This document shows, in pieces, positions 25,252-32,630 of a stretch of DNA of 64,000 nucleotides. The notes under the pieces were generated by a model, which did not search any database, had not been told where the DNA came from, and saw only the letters and a list, made by a program, of their open reading frames with translations. The stretch is from contig JAOYTL010000002.1 of the NCBI GenBank assembly GCA_025846845.1, positions 310,001-374,000 of the forward strand, in the 5' to 3' direction. Numbering within the stretch: position 1 is the stretch's first letter; the number at the start of each line of letters is the position of its first letter. The position numbers were made by a program, and so were the translations under genes. The stretch is from Alloboseaceae bacterium BT-24-1. GTDB taxonomy: Bacteria; Pseudomonadota; Alphaproteobacteria; Rhizobiales; Beijerinckiaceae.

Positions 25252-25370
25252 CGTAGGCTCCGGATCGGCACTCTCTCGGGGGAAGATATAGGTGCCGTGA
25301 TGGCGCACGGGCGATGAATTTTCTCCCGCGTACCCTTGCGCCCCGGCAAGCCGTGCGGTAGATGCCGGAA

Positions 25371-25383
25371 CCGTAACGTACGG
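25371..25383. promoter_or_regulatory. Palindrome upstream of tetR, candidate autoregulatory operator
   Basis: CCGTA-ACG-TACGG is a perfect 5-bp inverted repeat with a 3-nt spacer, ending 14 bp before the TetR start codon in the gap shared with the DUF924 gene. TetR proteins commonly bind such sites next to their own gene. The short arm length makes chance occurrence possible. Confidence 0.4.
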
Positions 25384-25397
25384 TACTCTCCGGATCG

Positions 25398-26048
25398 ATG
25401 AGCGAACCCGCAACCCATGGCCAAGGCGAAGCGCTGAGCGAGCGGCAGCAGGCCGTGCTCGACGCCGTGCTGGCGTTGATGGTGGAGCAGGGCGACCAGC
25501 TCACCATGACCGCCGTCGCCCGGCGCGCGAGCTGCTCGAAGGAGACGCTGTACAAATGGTTCGGCGATCGCGACGGGCTACTGACCGCGACCGTGCAGTG
25601 GCAGGCTTCCAAGGTTAGGGCTGACAACTATGACCGTCAGGCACTCGATGCGGCGACGCTGCGCAAGAGCCTGCGGGATTTCGCCGAGAACTGGCTGACC
25701 GTGATCACGAGCCAGACCTCGATCGCGCTCAATCGCGCCGCCATCGGTCATGCCGCCTCGGGCAAGAGCAATCTCGGCGGCATCGTGCTGGCGAATGGCC
25801 GTTTCGCCATTGGCGAGCGGCTGAAGCCGGTTCTGGACGCCGGTCGCGCCGCAGGACTGCTCACCTTCGACGACGCCGAGACGGCGTTCCGTACCTTTTT
25901 CGGCCTGGTCGGCCGCGACGTCCAGATCAGGCTGCTGCTGGGCGATGCACTCGTCTCCGGCAAGGCCGAGATCCAGCGCGACGCGGCGCGTGCCACCGAC
26001 CAGTTCCTCGCACTTCACGGGCGGCCGAACGCTGCACCGAAAGCCTGA
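25398..26048 (+). CDS. TetR/AcrR family transcriptional regulator
   Basis: A 216-residue regulator. The N-terminal helix-turn-helix is LTMTAVARRASCSKETLYKWFGDRDGLLTATV (about residues 35-67). The C-terminal domain, LTVITSQTSIALNRAAIG through TAFRTFFGLVGRDVQIRLLLGD, matches the TetR_C (AefR-like) group. Ligand and targets are unknown. It ends 34 bp before ilvC, whose own ribosome site lies in that gap, so read-through into ilvC is possible. A palindrome just upstream of the gene is a candidate operator. Confidence 0.88.
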   Translation: MSEPATHGQGEALSERQQAVLDAVLALMVEQGDQLTMTAVARRASCSKETLYKWFGDRDGLLTATVQWQASKVRADNYDRQALDAATLRKSLRDFAENWLTVITSQTSIALNRAAIGHAASGKSNLGGIVLANGRFAIGERLKPVLDAGRAAGLLTFDDAETAFRTFFGLVGRDVQIRLLLGDALVSGKAEIQRDAARATDQFLALHGRPNAAPKA

Positions 26049-26082
26049 AGCCAAGAATCCAACCCAAGGAAGGACGCATCCA

Positions 26083-27102
26083 ATGCGCGTTTATTACGAT
26101 CGCGACGCCGACATCAATCTGATCAAGGGCAAGAAGGTCTGCATCGTCGGCTACGGCTCGCAGGGCCATGCCCACGCGCTCAACCTGCGCGATTCCGGCG
26201 TCAAGGACGTCATCATCGCCCTGAAGGCCGGCTCGGCCACCCGCAAGAAGGCCGAAGAGGCCGGCTTCAAGGTCATGACCCCGTCCGAGGCCGCCAAGGT
26301 CTCCGACATCATGATGATGCTGACCCCGGACGAGCTGCAGGGCGACATCTATCGCGACGAGCTGCACGCCAACATGAAGGAAGGCGCCGCCCTCCTGTTC
26401 GCGCACGGCCTCAACGTCCACTTCAACCTGATCGAGCCGCGCAAGGACCTCGACGTGCTGATGGTCGCGCCGAAGGGCCCGGGCCACACGGTCCGTTCCG
26501 AGTATCAGCGCGGCGGCGGCGTGCCGACCCTGATCGCGATCCATCAGGACGCCACCGGCAACGCCCATGACCTCGGCCTCTCCTACGCCTCGGCCAATGG
26601 CGGCGGCCGCGCCGGCATCATCGAGACGACCTTCAAGGAAGAGTGCGAGACCGACCTGTTCGGCGAGCAGGTCGTGCTCTGCGGCGGCCTGGTCGAGCTG
26701 ATCAAGGCCGGCTACGAGACGCTGACCGAGGCCGGCTATGCGCCCGAGATGGCCTATTTCGAATGCCTCCACGAAGTGAAGCTGATCGTCGACCTGATCT
26801 ATGAGGGCGGCATCGCCAACATGAACTACTCGATCTCGAACACCGCCGAGTTCGGCGAGTACGTGACGGGTCCGCGTATCATCACGGCCGAGACCAAGGC
26901 CGAGATGAAGCGCGTGCTCACCGACATCCAGTCGGGCAAGTTCACCCGCGACTGGATGCTGGAGAACAAGGTCAACCAGACCTCGTTCAAGGCGACCCGC
27001 GCCCGCTACGCCGCCCACCCGATCGAGGAAGTCGGCGCCAAGCTGCGCGACATGATGCCCTGGATCAAGGCCAAGGCGCTGGTCGACAAGACCAAGAACT
27101 GA
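26083..27102 (+). CDS. ilvC: Ketol-acid reductoisomerase (NADP+), class I
   Basis: Second enzyme of valine/isoleucine synthesis, converting acetolactate to dihydroxy-isovalerate with NADPH and Mg2+. At 339 residues it is the short class I form. The Rossmann motif GYGSQGHAHALNLRDSGV, MMLTPDELQ, the APKGPGHTVRSEY loop, and the metal-binding C-terminal segments FGEQVVLCGG and ISNTAEFG are present. AAGGAAGGA at 26066-26074 precedes ATG 26083; the open frame upstream is a shadow of the TetR gene. Codon use is strongly biased, as for highly expressed genes. A hairpin terminator follows. Confidence 0.97.
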   Translation: MRVYYDRDADINLIKGKKVCIVGYGSQGHAHALNLRDSGVKDVIIALKAGSATRKKAEEAGFKVMTPSEAAKVSDIMMMLTPDELQGDIYRDELHANMKEGAALLFAHGLNVHFNLIEPRKDLDVLMVAPKGPGHTVRSEYQRGGGVPTLIAIHQDATGNAHDLGLSYASANGGGRAGIIETTFKEECETDLFGEQVVLCGGLVELIKAGYETLTEAGYAPEMAYFECLHEVKLIVDLIYEGGIANMNYSISNTAEFGEYVTGPRIITAETKAEMKRVLTDIQSGKFTRDWMLENKVNQTSFKATRARYAAHPIEEVGAKLRDMMPWIKAKALVDKTKN

Positions 27103-27185
27103 GGCCGGCGCCGGACTTCGCACGCGGATTCAATGCCGTGCGAAGGTGATTCCGGAAACGCTTGCAACTGCTTGAAAATAAATGG

Positions 27186-27213
27186 AACGGGCGCTCGCAG
27201 GGGCGCCCGTTTC
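27186..27213 (+). terminator. Terminator after ilvC
   Basis: AACGGGCGC (27186-27194) pairs with GCGCCCGTT (27203-27211) around an 8-nt loop, followed by only TTTC. The stem is strong but the T run is short, so it may be a leaky terminator or mainly a 3'-end stabiliser. Confidence 0.65.
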
Positions 27214-27291
27214 GCGTTGTCGGCGGCCGCCATGGGAACCGCGTGCCGCGGCGGGCGTTTATGCTCCAGTCGATATCTGCAGGAGCGTGCG

Positions 27292-27477
27292 ATGACCGGC
27301 CAAGATGAACTGAGGCACAGGGCGATCGAGCGGCTGCATCAGCGCCACGCCCGTCACGGACTTGTCGATGTCGCAAAGCCGGAATCATGGAGCGACCAGC
27401 TCCCAATCATGCTGCTGGGCGGTTTTCTAGCGGTCACCTTGCTCGCGAGCATCCTGATGCGCGCAGCAGGCGGCTGA
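27292..27477 (+). CDS. Small single-helix membrane protein (61 aa)
   Basis: A 61-residue protein, basic and His/Arg-rich at the N-terminus (ELRHRAIERLHQRHARHG), with one C-terminal membrane helix (PIMLLGGFLAVTLLASILM). AGGAG at 27281-27285 sits 6 nt before ATG 27292. I do not recognise a family. It is the first of three very small one-helix proteins on the same strand in 630 bp, followed by an AraC regulator, and probably faces the cytoplasm with its N-terminus. Confidence 0.6.
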   Translation: MTGQDELRHRAIERLHQRHARHGLVDVAKPESWSDQLPIMLLGGFLAVTLLASILMRAAGG

Positions 27478-27510
27478 CACAGTTCCGACAGCCAGCCAAT
27501 GGAGGCGGCG

Positions 27511-27732
27511 ATGCAAGACGACGTCAGGGAGCGCGAGGCGCGCATTCCGGAGAAGGGTGGCGAGCCGATCCCGCCGATGCGGGCGGATGTCCACTCCGAT
27601 GCCGATCCGGCGGTAGAGACCCCGGTGGAGGCGAGGCAAGGCTTCCTCGACCGGCCCGTGCTGGTCGTCCTCGTGGCAGGACTTGCCCTCGCGATCGTCG
27701 GTTGGGGCGTCGCCGGGATGTTGGCCTACTGA
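27511..27732 (+). CDS. Small single-helix membrane protein (73 aa)
   Basis: A 73-residue protein with an acidic hydrophilic head (QDDVREREARIPEKGGEPIP, HSDADPAVETPVEARQ) and a single C-terminal helix (VLVVLVAGLALAIVGWGVAGML). The start at ATG 27511 is supported by GGAGGCGG just upstream; ATG 27499 is also in frame. No family recognised. It lies 33 bp after the 61-residue gene and has the same overall plan, so the two are probably one transcript. Confidence 0.6.
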   Translation: MQDDVREREARIPEKGGEPIPPMRADVHSDADPAVETPVEARQGFLDRPVLVVLVAGLALAIVGWGVAGMLAY

Positions 27733-27805
27733 GCCCGTCGCGACCAAGCCACGACGACCGACGTCAACGACGAAGCATTCCAAAGCTGAAAAGATGGAGG
27801 CGATG

Positions 27806-27919
27806 ATGACACCGATCCGATCGATGCCTGCGTCCCAGGGTTTTCAGTTCAAGATCGCGCATCTGGCGCTGGGCGCCTCGTTCGCCCTGCTGACAATGGT
27901 GATCTTCGGCCTGCTGTAA
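27806..27919 (+). CDS. Very small membrane protein (37 aa)
   Basis: A 37-residue peptide, MTPIRSMPASQGFQF then a hydrophobic helix (IAHLALGASFALLTMVIFGLL). GGAGG at 27796-27800 lies 5 nt before ATG 27806; ATG 27803 or 27794 are alternatives that add 1 or 4 residues. It is too short for confident family assignment. It is followed after 37 bp by the AraC gene on the same strand. The ribosome site and clear helix make it more likely real than random. Confidence 0.5.
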   Translation: MTPIRSMPASQGFQFKIAHLALGASFALLTMVIFGLL

Positions 27920-27956
27920 TTCTCCGCGGCGTCAACCGGCGTCGCGGAAGGCAGGC

Positions 27957-28784
27957 ATGTCGCAGTTCTCGGCAATCAAGCTGCTCGACAGCGAGATCGT
28001 GACGGTGCGCGACGTCGCCTGTTCCGGCGAGTGCCGGCATCGCAGCGGCGAGGAATGCGCGCACGCGACCCATCTCGTCTTCCCGTATCGCGGCGTTTTC
28101 GTTCGTCATGTCGGGCGCGACGATGCCGTCGCCGAGAGCAACCAGGTCCTGTTCTTCAATCCGCATGAGGGCTACCAGGTCAGCCATCCCGTTCCGGGCG
28201 GTGATGCCTGCCTCGACCTGCGGTTTGGCGAGGACGCTCTCCATGAGCTCGTGCCGGCCGAGCTGCTGCGGAAGGGCTCGACCTCGTTCCTGACGCAGCA
28301 CCGTCGAATCGATCCGCGCGCGCAAGTGCTCGTCGCGCTGCTGCGGCACAGCCTGCAGCGTGGCGTCGCCGAGCCGCTCGAAGCGGAGACGCTCGCGCTG
28401 ACCCTGGTGCGGCGGGCGCTGGGCGAACGCACCTCGCACGCCGCCGGCGCCTCCATCGGCAGGCGCAAGCTGGTCGACCGGGCGAAGCTCACGATGGCCT
28501 CCGACCTCGCCCGGCGCTGGACGCTGGCCGAGATCGCGCGCGAGGTCGGGGTTTCCCCGGTCTACCTCACCCAGGTCTTCGCCCAGGTCGAAGCGGTGCC
28601 GCTCTATCGCTATCAATTGCGCTTGCGGCTGGCGCGGGCGCTCGACCTGCTCGGCGAGTATGACGACCTGACGCAGCTCGGGCTCGAGCTCGGCTTCTCC
28701 AGCCACAGCCATTTCAGCGCGGCCTTCCGGCAGGCTTATGGCCGCACGCCGGCGGAGTTCCAGCGCTCGCTCAATCTCCGCTGA
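27957..28784 (+). CDS. AraC family transcriptional regulator
   Basis: A 275-residue regulator. The N-terminal half is a cupin-like sensor with three Cys and several His close together (VACSGECRHRSGEECAHATH), which could bind a metal or sense redox state. The C-terminal AraC domain has two helix-turn-helix motifs, TLAEIAREVGVSPVYLTQVF and LTQLGLELGFSSHSHFSAAF, then RQAYGRTPAEFQ. It ends at 28784, inside the first of two TGACAG/CTGTCA palindromes that precede a DUF1127 gene, its likely target. Confidence 0.85.
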   Translation: MSQFSAIKLLDSEIVTVRDVACSGECRHRSGEECAHATHLVFPYRGVFVRHVGRDDAVAESNQVLFFNPHEGYQVSHPVPGGDACLDLRFGEDALHELVPAELLRKGSTSFLTQHRRIDPRAQVLVALLRHSLQRGVAEPLEAETLALTLVRRALGERTSHAAGASIGRRKLVDRAKLTMASDLARRWTLAEIAREVGVSPVYLTQVFAQVEAVPLYRYQLRLRLARALDLLGEYDDLTQLGLELGFSSHSHFSAAFRQAYGRTPAEFQRSLNLR

Positions 28785-28829
28785 CAGAAGCTGTCACTGA
28801 TCGCGAAAGATTCTGACAGCAGCTGTCAG
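28782..28829. promoter_or_regulatory. Twin palindromic operators before the DUF1127 gene
   Basis: TGACAG-AAG-CTGTCA (28782-28796) and CTGACAG-CAG-CTGTCAG (28813-28829) share core and spacer length, with centres 32 bp apart, about three helical turns. They lie at the end of the AraC gene and 46 bp before the DUF1127 start. The pairing on one face of the helix fits cooperative binding of a dimeric regulator; the neighbouring AraC protein is the natural candidate but direct evidence is lacking. Confidence 0.65.
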
Positions 28830-28874
28830 CCCAAAGGTGTCCTGTTCCGTCATCAGAAACGACGGAGACAGGTC

Positions 28875-29255
28875 ATGATCAGCTTCATCATCGGATCGGC
28901 CAAGCTCGTGCTCGCAATGGTCGACGGGCTCGGCCGGATTCTCGCCGCGATCGATCACTGGCTGCAGTCGCGCCGCGATTATCGTACCCTCTGCGATATG
29001 ACCGAGCGCGACCTGCGCGATCTCGGTTTGCGCGACAGCGATCTGCGCGATGCGACGGCCGCCCCATTCTTCGGCGACCAGACCGGGATCATCTCGCTGC
29101 GCGTCGAAGAGCGGCGCGGCCTCGCAGGCGGGGAAAGCGTCGACCAGGTCCTGCGCGGCCTGAGTGCGGGAGCACCGGCCCGGCCGGAGCGGATCGCTAA
29201 AGAATCCGACAGCGCCGTAAGCAGCAGGGTGGTCTTTCTCAGGGCGGCCGAATGA
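28875..29255 (+). CDS. DUF1127 domain protein
   Basis: A 126-residue protein. An N-terminal amphipathic/hydrophobic segment (MISFIIGSAKLVLAMVDGLG) is followed by the DUF1127 (YjiS-like) motif WLQSRRDYRTLCDMTERDLRDLGL at about residues 29-52. The C-terminal 60 residues are not part of the domain and look disordered. DUF1127 proteins are small, Arg-rich and in some alphaproteobacteria take part in phosphate or RNA-related regulation, but this long form is not assigned. Twin operators upstream suggest control by the adjacent AraC protein. Confidence 0.75.
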   Translation: MISFIIGSAKLVLAMVDGLGRILAAIDHWLQSRRDYRTLCDMTERDLRDLGLRDSDLRDATAAPFFGDQTGIISLRVEERRGLAGGESVDQVLRGLSAGAPARPERIAKESDSAVSSRVVFLRAAE

Positions 29256-29280
29256 GCGGCCTCTGAGACGGAGACATGCC

Positions 29281-29433
29281 ATGAGTGGAACTTGCGCCGC
29301 CTGCGATTGCGAGCTCGACGAGAACCCGATCAAGGTCACGGTCGGCGGCAACGCGGTCGAGGTCTGCTGCGACGACTGCGCCCAGGCGCTGCGCGAGGCG
29401 GATGCCTCGCAGGCGCAGGGTAGCGGGAGCTAG
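29281..29433 (+). CDS. Cys-rich 50-residue protein, probable zinc or metal binder
   Basis: A short open frame of 50 residues, beginning MSGTCAACDCELDENPIKV and ending with a Ser/Gly tail. Cys5, Cys8, Cys10, Cys29, Cys30 and Cys33 form a CxxCxC...CCxxC arrangement with a beta-hairpin-like segment between (VTVGGNAVEVCCDDC). This resembles TRASH/YHS-type treble-clef metal sites. GGAG upstream (about 29270) can serve as ribosome site. It is 25 bp after the DUF1127 gene and could share its transcript. The function is unknown; metal or redox sensing is inference. Confidence 0.65.
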   Translation: MSGTCAACDCELDENPIKVTVGGNAVEVCCDDCAQALREADASQAQGSGS

Positions 29434-29437
29434 ACCG

Positions 29438-29477
29438 ATAAAAACCGAAAGAGCCGGCCGCGGGAAGCGGCCGGCTC
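29438..29477 (-). terminator. Terminator of the helix-hairpin-helix protein gene
   Basis: GAGCCGGCCGC (29451-29461) pairs perfectly with GCGGCCGGCTC (29467-29477) around GGGAA. On the minus strand TTTCGGTTTTT follows. It also lies just after the Cys-rich gene on the plus strand, so it may stop both directions. Confidence 0.8.
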
Positions 29478-29500
29478 GTCTGGTTCGATTTCGATCGGAA

Positions 29501-29860
29501 TCAGAAGGTGACGTGGTCCTTGATGTCGGCTTCGACATTCGAGGGCAGCACGCTGCGCTTCACCAGATCGTCGAAGTTCTTGAACTTCGCCTTGCCGCGC
29601 TCCTCGACGATCTTCTTGGAGCGGGCCTCGCCGATGCCCTTGAGCTGTTCGAGCTCGCTGGCGCTGGCGGTGTTGATGTTGATCTTCTTGGTCTGGGCCT
29701 GGGTGGTGGGCATAGCCGGCTTCGCGGCGGGAGCAGCCGGCGTCGTCACGGGAGCGGCTGGCTTGGCCGGTGTCGTCGGCTGGGTGGCGGTCTGCGCGAG
29801 GGCCGGGCCAGCGGCGAGAGCGAGCGCAGCAAGGCCGATAGCGAAACGGGACATCGTCAT
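29501..29860 (-). CDS. Secreted helix-hairpin-helix (ComEA-like) protein
   Basis: A 119-residue protein with a signal peptide (ending GPALAQ), a Pro/Ala/Thr-rich linker and a C-terminal ComEA-type helix-hairpin-helix domain (KKININTASASELEQLKGIG, then EARSKKIVEERG and FKNFDDLVKR). The domain binds DNA non-specifically in ComEA, the periplasmic DNA receptor for transformation. Many soluble proteins of this kind in Hyphomicrobiales have no shown role in competence. The linker probably spans the periplasm. ATG 29854 is an alternative start. Its terminator is at 29438-29477. Confidence 0.8.
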   Translation of the reverse strand: MTMSRFAIGLAALALAAGPALAQTATQPTTPAKPAAPVTTPAAPAAKPAMPTTQAQTKKININTASASELEQLKGIGEARSKKIVEERGKAKFKNFDDLVKRSVLPSNVEADIKDHVTF

Positions 29861-30109
29861 GGTGTGGACTCCTGTAAGCCCTGCCCGGAGGAGCTGAGTT
29901 GCGCGGATGCCGGGCCATCCACGCCGCCGCGCCGGTTACGAACCGGAGGATCCGATCTCGACGCGATGGCCAGACTTTCGGCCCGCGAGCCTGAACGCGA
30001 TCTGAGGTCAGCGTTCAGCTGGCGTTGGGGCTTTCGCCGGGTTTTCGCCGCGATTGGCTAGAGCGCCGGGTGTCCGAACGGACGCAAAATAGCCTATCTA
30101 TTTGTTGTC
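29861..30109. other. Intergenic region without recognised gene
   Basis: Between the secreted helix-hairpin-helix gene and the repeat at 30110. It should hold the promoter of the minus-strand gene at 29501. I see no convincing open frame or conserved RNA. Confidence 0.5.
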
Positions 30110-30155
30110 GCATCGGATTTTTCCGAAAAGTGGAATCCACTTTTCGGTCCGATGC
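30110..30155. repeat. REP-like long palindrome
   Basis: Nested inverted repeats: GCATCGGA (30110-30117) with TCCGATGC (30148-30155), and CCGAAAAGTGGA (30123-30134) with TCCACTTTTCGG (30136-30147). A closely similar intergenic palindrome is common in Hyphomicrobiales genomes, from general knowledge. It lies directly after the stop of dedA and may act as its transcription end or as a mobile palindromic unit. Confidence 0.7.
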
Positions 30156-30160
30156 TATGG

Positions 30161-30697
30161 CTATTTGCCGGTGAACTGCATCATGTATTCGGAGAAGCGC
30201 CCGGAGCCATAGATCAGGCCAAAGCCCCAGGCGAAGGAGGCGGCGAAATTCGCGAGCTGGAAGGGCCAGAAGGGCATCTTCACGATGCCGGCGACGAGTG
30301 CGACCACAGCCCGGATCGGCCCGAAGAAATGGCCGATGGCGACGCCGAGAACGCCCCATTTCTCGAAGAAATCGTGGCCGCGCTGGAGCAGAGCGGGATT
30401 GTTGCGCAAGGGCCAGTAGTCGCCGACGCTCGGGCCGAGCACGAGGCCGATCCAGTATGAAATCCAGAAGCCGGAAGCTGCCCCCAGCGCAGCCGCCAGC
30501 GAGAGCGGAACGAGGTTCAGGCCGGAGACGCCTGCGACCGCGCCGAAGGCTACGAAGAACGCAGTTGCGGGAACGAGCCAGGAGAGGATCGCGACGCATT
30601 CCGCGAAAGCGATCATGAAGACGATTGGCGCCGCCCAGTACTGATTGACGCGGATGAACGCGACAAGCTCTTGCATCCATTGCTCAAGCGGGGGCAT
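30161..30697 (-). CDS. DedA family membrane protein
   Basis: A 178-residue inner-membrane protein of the DedA/VTT (SNARE-associated) family, related to lipid scramblases. Motifs are MIAFAECVAILSWLVPATAFFVAFGAVAG, the conserved ALGAASGFWISYWIG, and GHFFGPIRAVVALVAGIVKMP (the FGRFxPxxR-like loop). Four to five membrane segments are predicted. ATG 30697 (MPPLEQW) gives the normal size; 97 upstream codons are open but unlike the family. Such proteins affect proton-motive force and envelope lipid turnover. It is divergent from the ABC transporter genes. Confidence 0.88.
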   Translation of the reverse strand: MPPLEQWMQELVAFIRVNQYWAAPIVFMIAFAECVAILSWLVPATAFFVAFGAVAGVSGLNLVPLSLAAALGAASGFWISYWIGLVLGPSVGDYWPLRNNPALLQRGHDFFEKWGVLGVAIGHFFGPIRAVVALVAGIVKMPFWPFQLANFAASFAWGFGLIYGSGRFSEYMMQFTGK

Positions 30698-30905
30698 GGG
30701 CCGGCGATTCCTCCTTAAGGCGGGCGAACGATATCGGGAGCGATAGAGCAGAAGCGTCGACTTTTCGCTACTAGAACCCGTTGGGTGGCGGGGCCCGGTG
30801 TCGCAGGGCGGGTTGCCTTCGCGGATTGATTGCCTAGTGTTCGCGACGAACGGAAATAAGCCGCGCGCGCCGGGACGGCGCCGACGGCAGGGGACGGGAT
30901 AATCC

Positions 30906-31775
30906 ATGGAGTCCAAGGTCAGCCCGCCCGCCAATGCGGGCGCGGCAGCAGAGCTGCCGGCGGTCAGCCTCGCCGGCATCGACATCACCTTCCATCTCCA
31001 GGGCGGCCAGCGCTACCAGGCGGTGAAGAAGATCGACCTTGCGGTGGCGCCGGGCGAGTTCGTCTCGGTGGTCGGGCCGACCGGCTGCGGCAAGTCGACT
31101 TTGCTCAACGCAGCCGCCGGTTTGCTGACACCGTCCGCCGGCAAGGTCACGATCTTCGGCCAGCCGCTTTCGGGCCTCAACCGCCGTGCCGGCTATCTCT
31201 TCCAGCAGGATGCGCTGATGCCGTGGAAGACGGCGCTCGCCAACGTCAAGGTCGCGCTCGAGCCGATGGGGGTCTCGGATGCGCAGGCCGACAGGCAGGC
31301 CCGCGACTGGCTGGCGCGCGTCGGCCTGCGCGCCTTCGTCGAGCGCTATCCGCACATGCTGTCGGGCGGCCAGCGCAAGCGCGTGGCGCTGGCGCAGATG
31401 CTGATCCGAGATCCCGAGATCCTGTTGATGGACGAGCCCTTCGGGCCGCTCGACGCGCAGACCCGGCAGATCATGGGCAATCTCCTGCTCGATCTCTGGT
31501 CGAAGGATCGCAAGGCGTTGATCTTCGTGACGCACGATCTCGAGGAGGCGATCGCGTTGTCCGATCGCGTCGTCGTGATGTCGGCCGGACCCGCCGCCGG
31601 CATCGTCGCCGACTACAAGGTGCCGCTGCCGCGTCCGCGCGACATTGCCGAGATCAGGCTGGAGAAGGCCTTCCACGAGATTCATCGCGACATCTGGACC
31701 TCGCTCCGCGTCGAGGTGCAGAAGGCTTATGCCATGGGCGAGGGCAAGGAACTGGTCGAGGGAGCCGCGTCATGA
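30906..31775 (+). CDS. ABC transporter ATP-binding protein (NitT/TauT type)
   Basis: A 289-residue ATPase. Walker A is GPTGCGKST, Q-loop FQQDALMPWKT, signature LSGGQRKRVALA, Walker B ILLMDEPFGPLD and switch His in FVTHDLEEA. The sequence groups with SsuB/TauB/NrtD-like importers of nitrate, sulfonates, taurine or pyrimidine precursors. Residues 1-25 are an unusual hydrophilic extension. Its stop overlaps the permease start (ATGA), so the two are coupled. The cognate binding protein is probably the one at 34744. Confidence 0.92.
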   Translation: MESKVSPPANAGAAAELPAVSLAGIDITFHLQGGQRYQAVKKIDLAVAPGEFVSVVGPTGCGKSTLLNAAAGLLTPSAGKVTIFGQPLSGLNRRAGYLFQQDALMPWKTALANVKVALEPMGVSDAQADRQARDWLARVGLRAFVERYPHMLSGGQRKRVALAQMLIRDPEILLMDEPFGPLDAQTRQIMGNLLLDLWSKDRKALIFVTHDLEEAIALSDRVVVMSAGPAAGIVADYKVPLPRPRDIAEIRLEKAFHEIHRDIWTSLRVEVQKAYAMGEGKELVEGAAS

Positions 31776-32563
31776 ACCGCGTCAAGCTCATCGCCCTGCA
31801 GATCCTGGTCATGGTCGTCTTCTTAGGCATCTGGCATCTCGTCACCACCACCAGCCTGTTCGGCGACGTCAAGACGACGCAGTTCTTCTTCTCCACGCCG
31901 GGCGAGGTGCTGGCGCGGACCTGGAAGCAGCTCACCGGCGCCGACATCTACTACCATCTCGGCATCACCCTGACCGAGACGGTGCTAGCCTTCGTCATCG
32001 GCTCGGCCGCCGGCGTCTTCTTCGGCTTTGCCTTTGCCCGGAACGCGCTGCTGGCGGCGGTGTTCGACCCTTACATCAAGGCGGCGAACGCCTTGCCGCG
32101 TGTCGTGCTGGCGCCGATCTTCGCGCTCTGGTTCGGCCTCGGCATCTGGTCGAAGGTCGCGCTCGGCTTCACGCTGGTGTTCTTCATCGTCTTCTTCAAC
32201 GTCTACCAGGGCGTGAAGGAGGTCTCGCCGACGGTGCTGGCCAATGCCCGCATGCTCGGCATGAACGAGCGCCAGCTCTTCCGCCATGTCTACTGGCCCT
32301 CGGCGCTGACCTGGATGTTCTCCTCCCTGCACACCTCGGTCGGCTTTGCGCTGGTCGGTGCGGTCGTGGGCGAATATCTCGGTTCCTCGGCGGGGCTCGG
32401 CTACAAAATCCATGAGGCCGAAAGCGTCTTCGACGTCACCGGCGTGTTCTCCGGCATGCTGATCCTGGCGATCTTTGTGATCGTGATCGATTCGATCGTG
32501 ACGCTGGTCGAGAACCGGCTCCTGGTCTGGCGGCCGGGGCAGAGTTCGACGACGACGACCTAA
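31772..32563 (+). CDS. ABC transporter permease (NitT/TauT type)
   Basis: A 263-residue permease of the binding-protein-dependent transport inner-membrane type. Six hydrophobic segments are predicted. The EAA loop reads GVKEVSPTVLANARMLGMNERQLFRHVYWPSA. It overlaps the ATPase gene by 4 nt (ATGA), which fixes the start at ATG 31772. The substrate is not known. It is followed after 67 bp by a DUF3592 gene in the same direction, not by the binding protein as in most relatives. Confidence 0.9.
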   Translation: MNRVKLIALQILVMVVFLGIWHLVTTTSLFGDVKTTQFFFSTPGEVLARTWKQLTGADIYYHLGITLTETVLAFVIGSAAGVFFGFAFARNALLAAVFDPYIKAANALPRVVLAPIFALWFGLGIWSKVALGFTLVFFIVFFNVYQGVKEVSPTVLANARMLGMNERQLFRHVYWPSALTWMFSSLHTSVGFALVGAVVGEYLGSSAGLGYKIHEAESVFDVTGVFSGMLILAIFVIVIDSIVTLVENRLLVWRPGQSSTTTT

Positions 32564-32630
32564 CGTAAGCTTCGCTTGCTTCCCGGCGCGAACGAGCGCC
32601 ATCCTTGCCCTTCCATGTTGGGGGGCGCTC

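Noticed and set aside
29501..29860. Direct role of the helix-hairpin-helix protein in natural competence
   Set aside because: No other competence gene is near, and secreted ComEA-like domains are common in this order without known uptake function.
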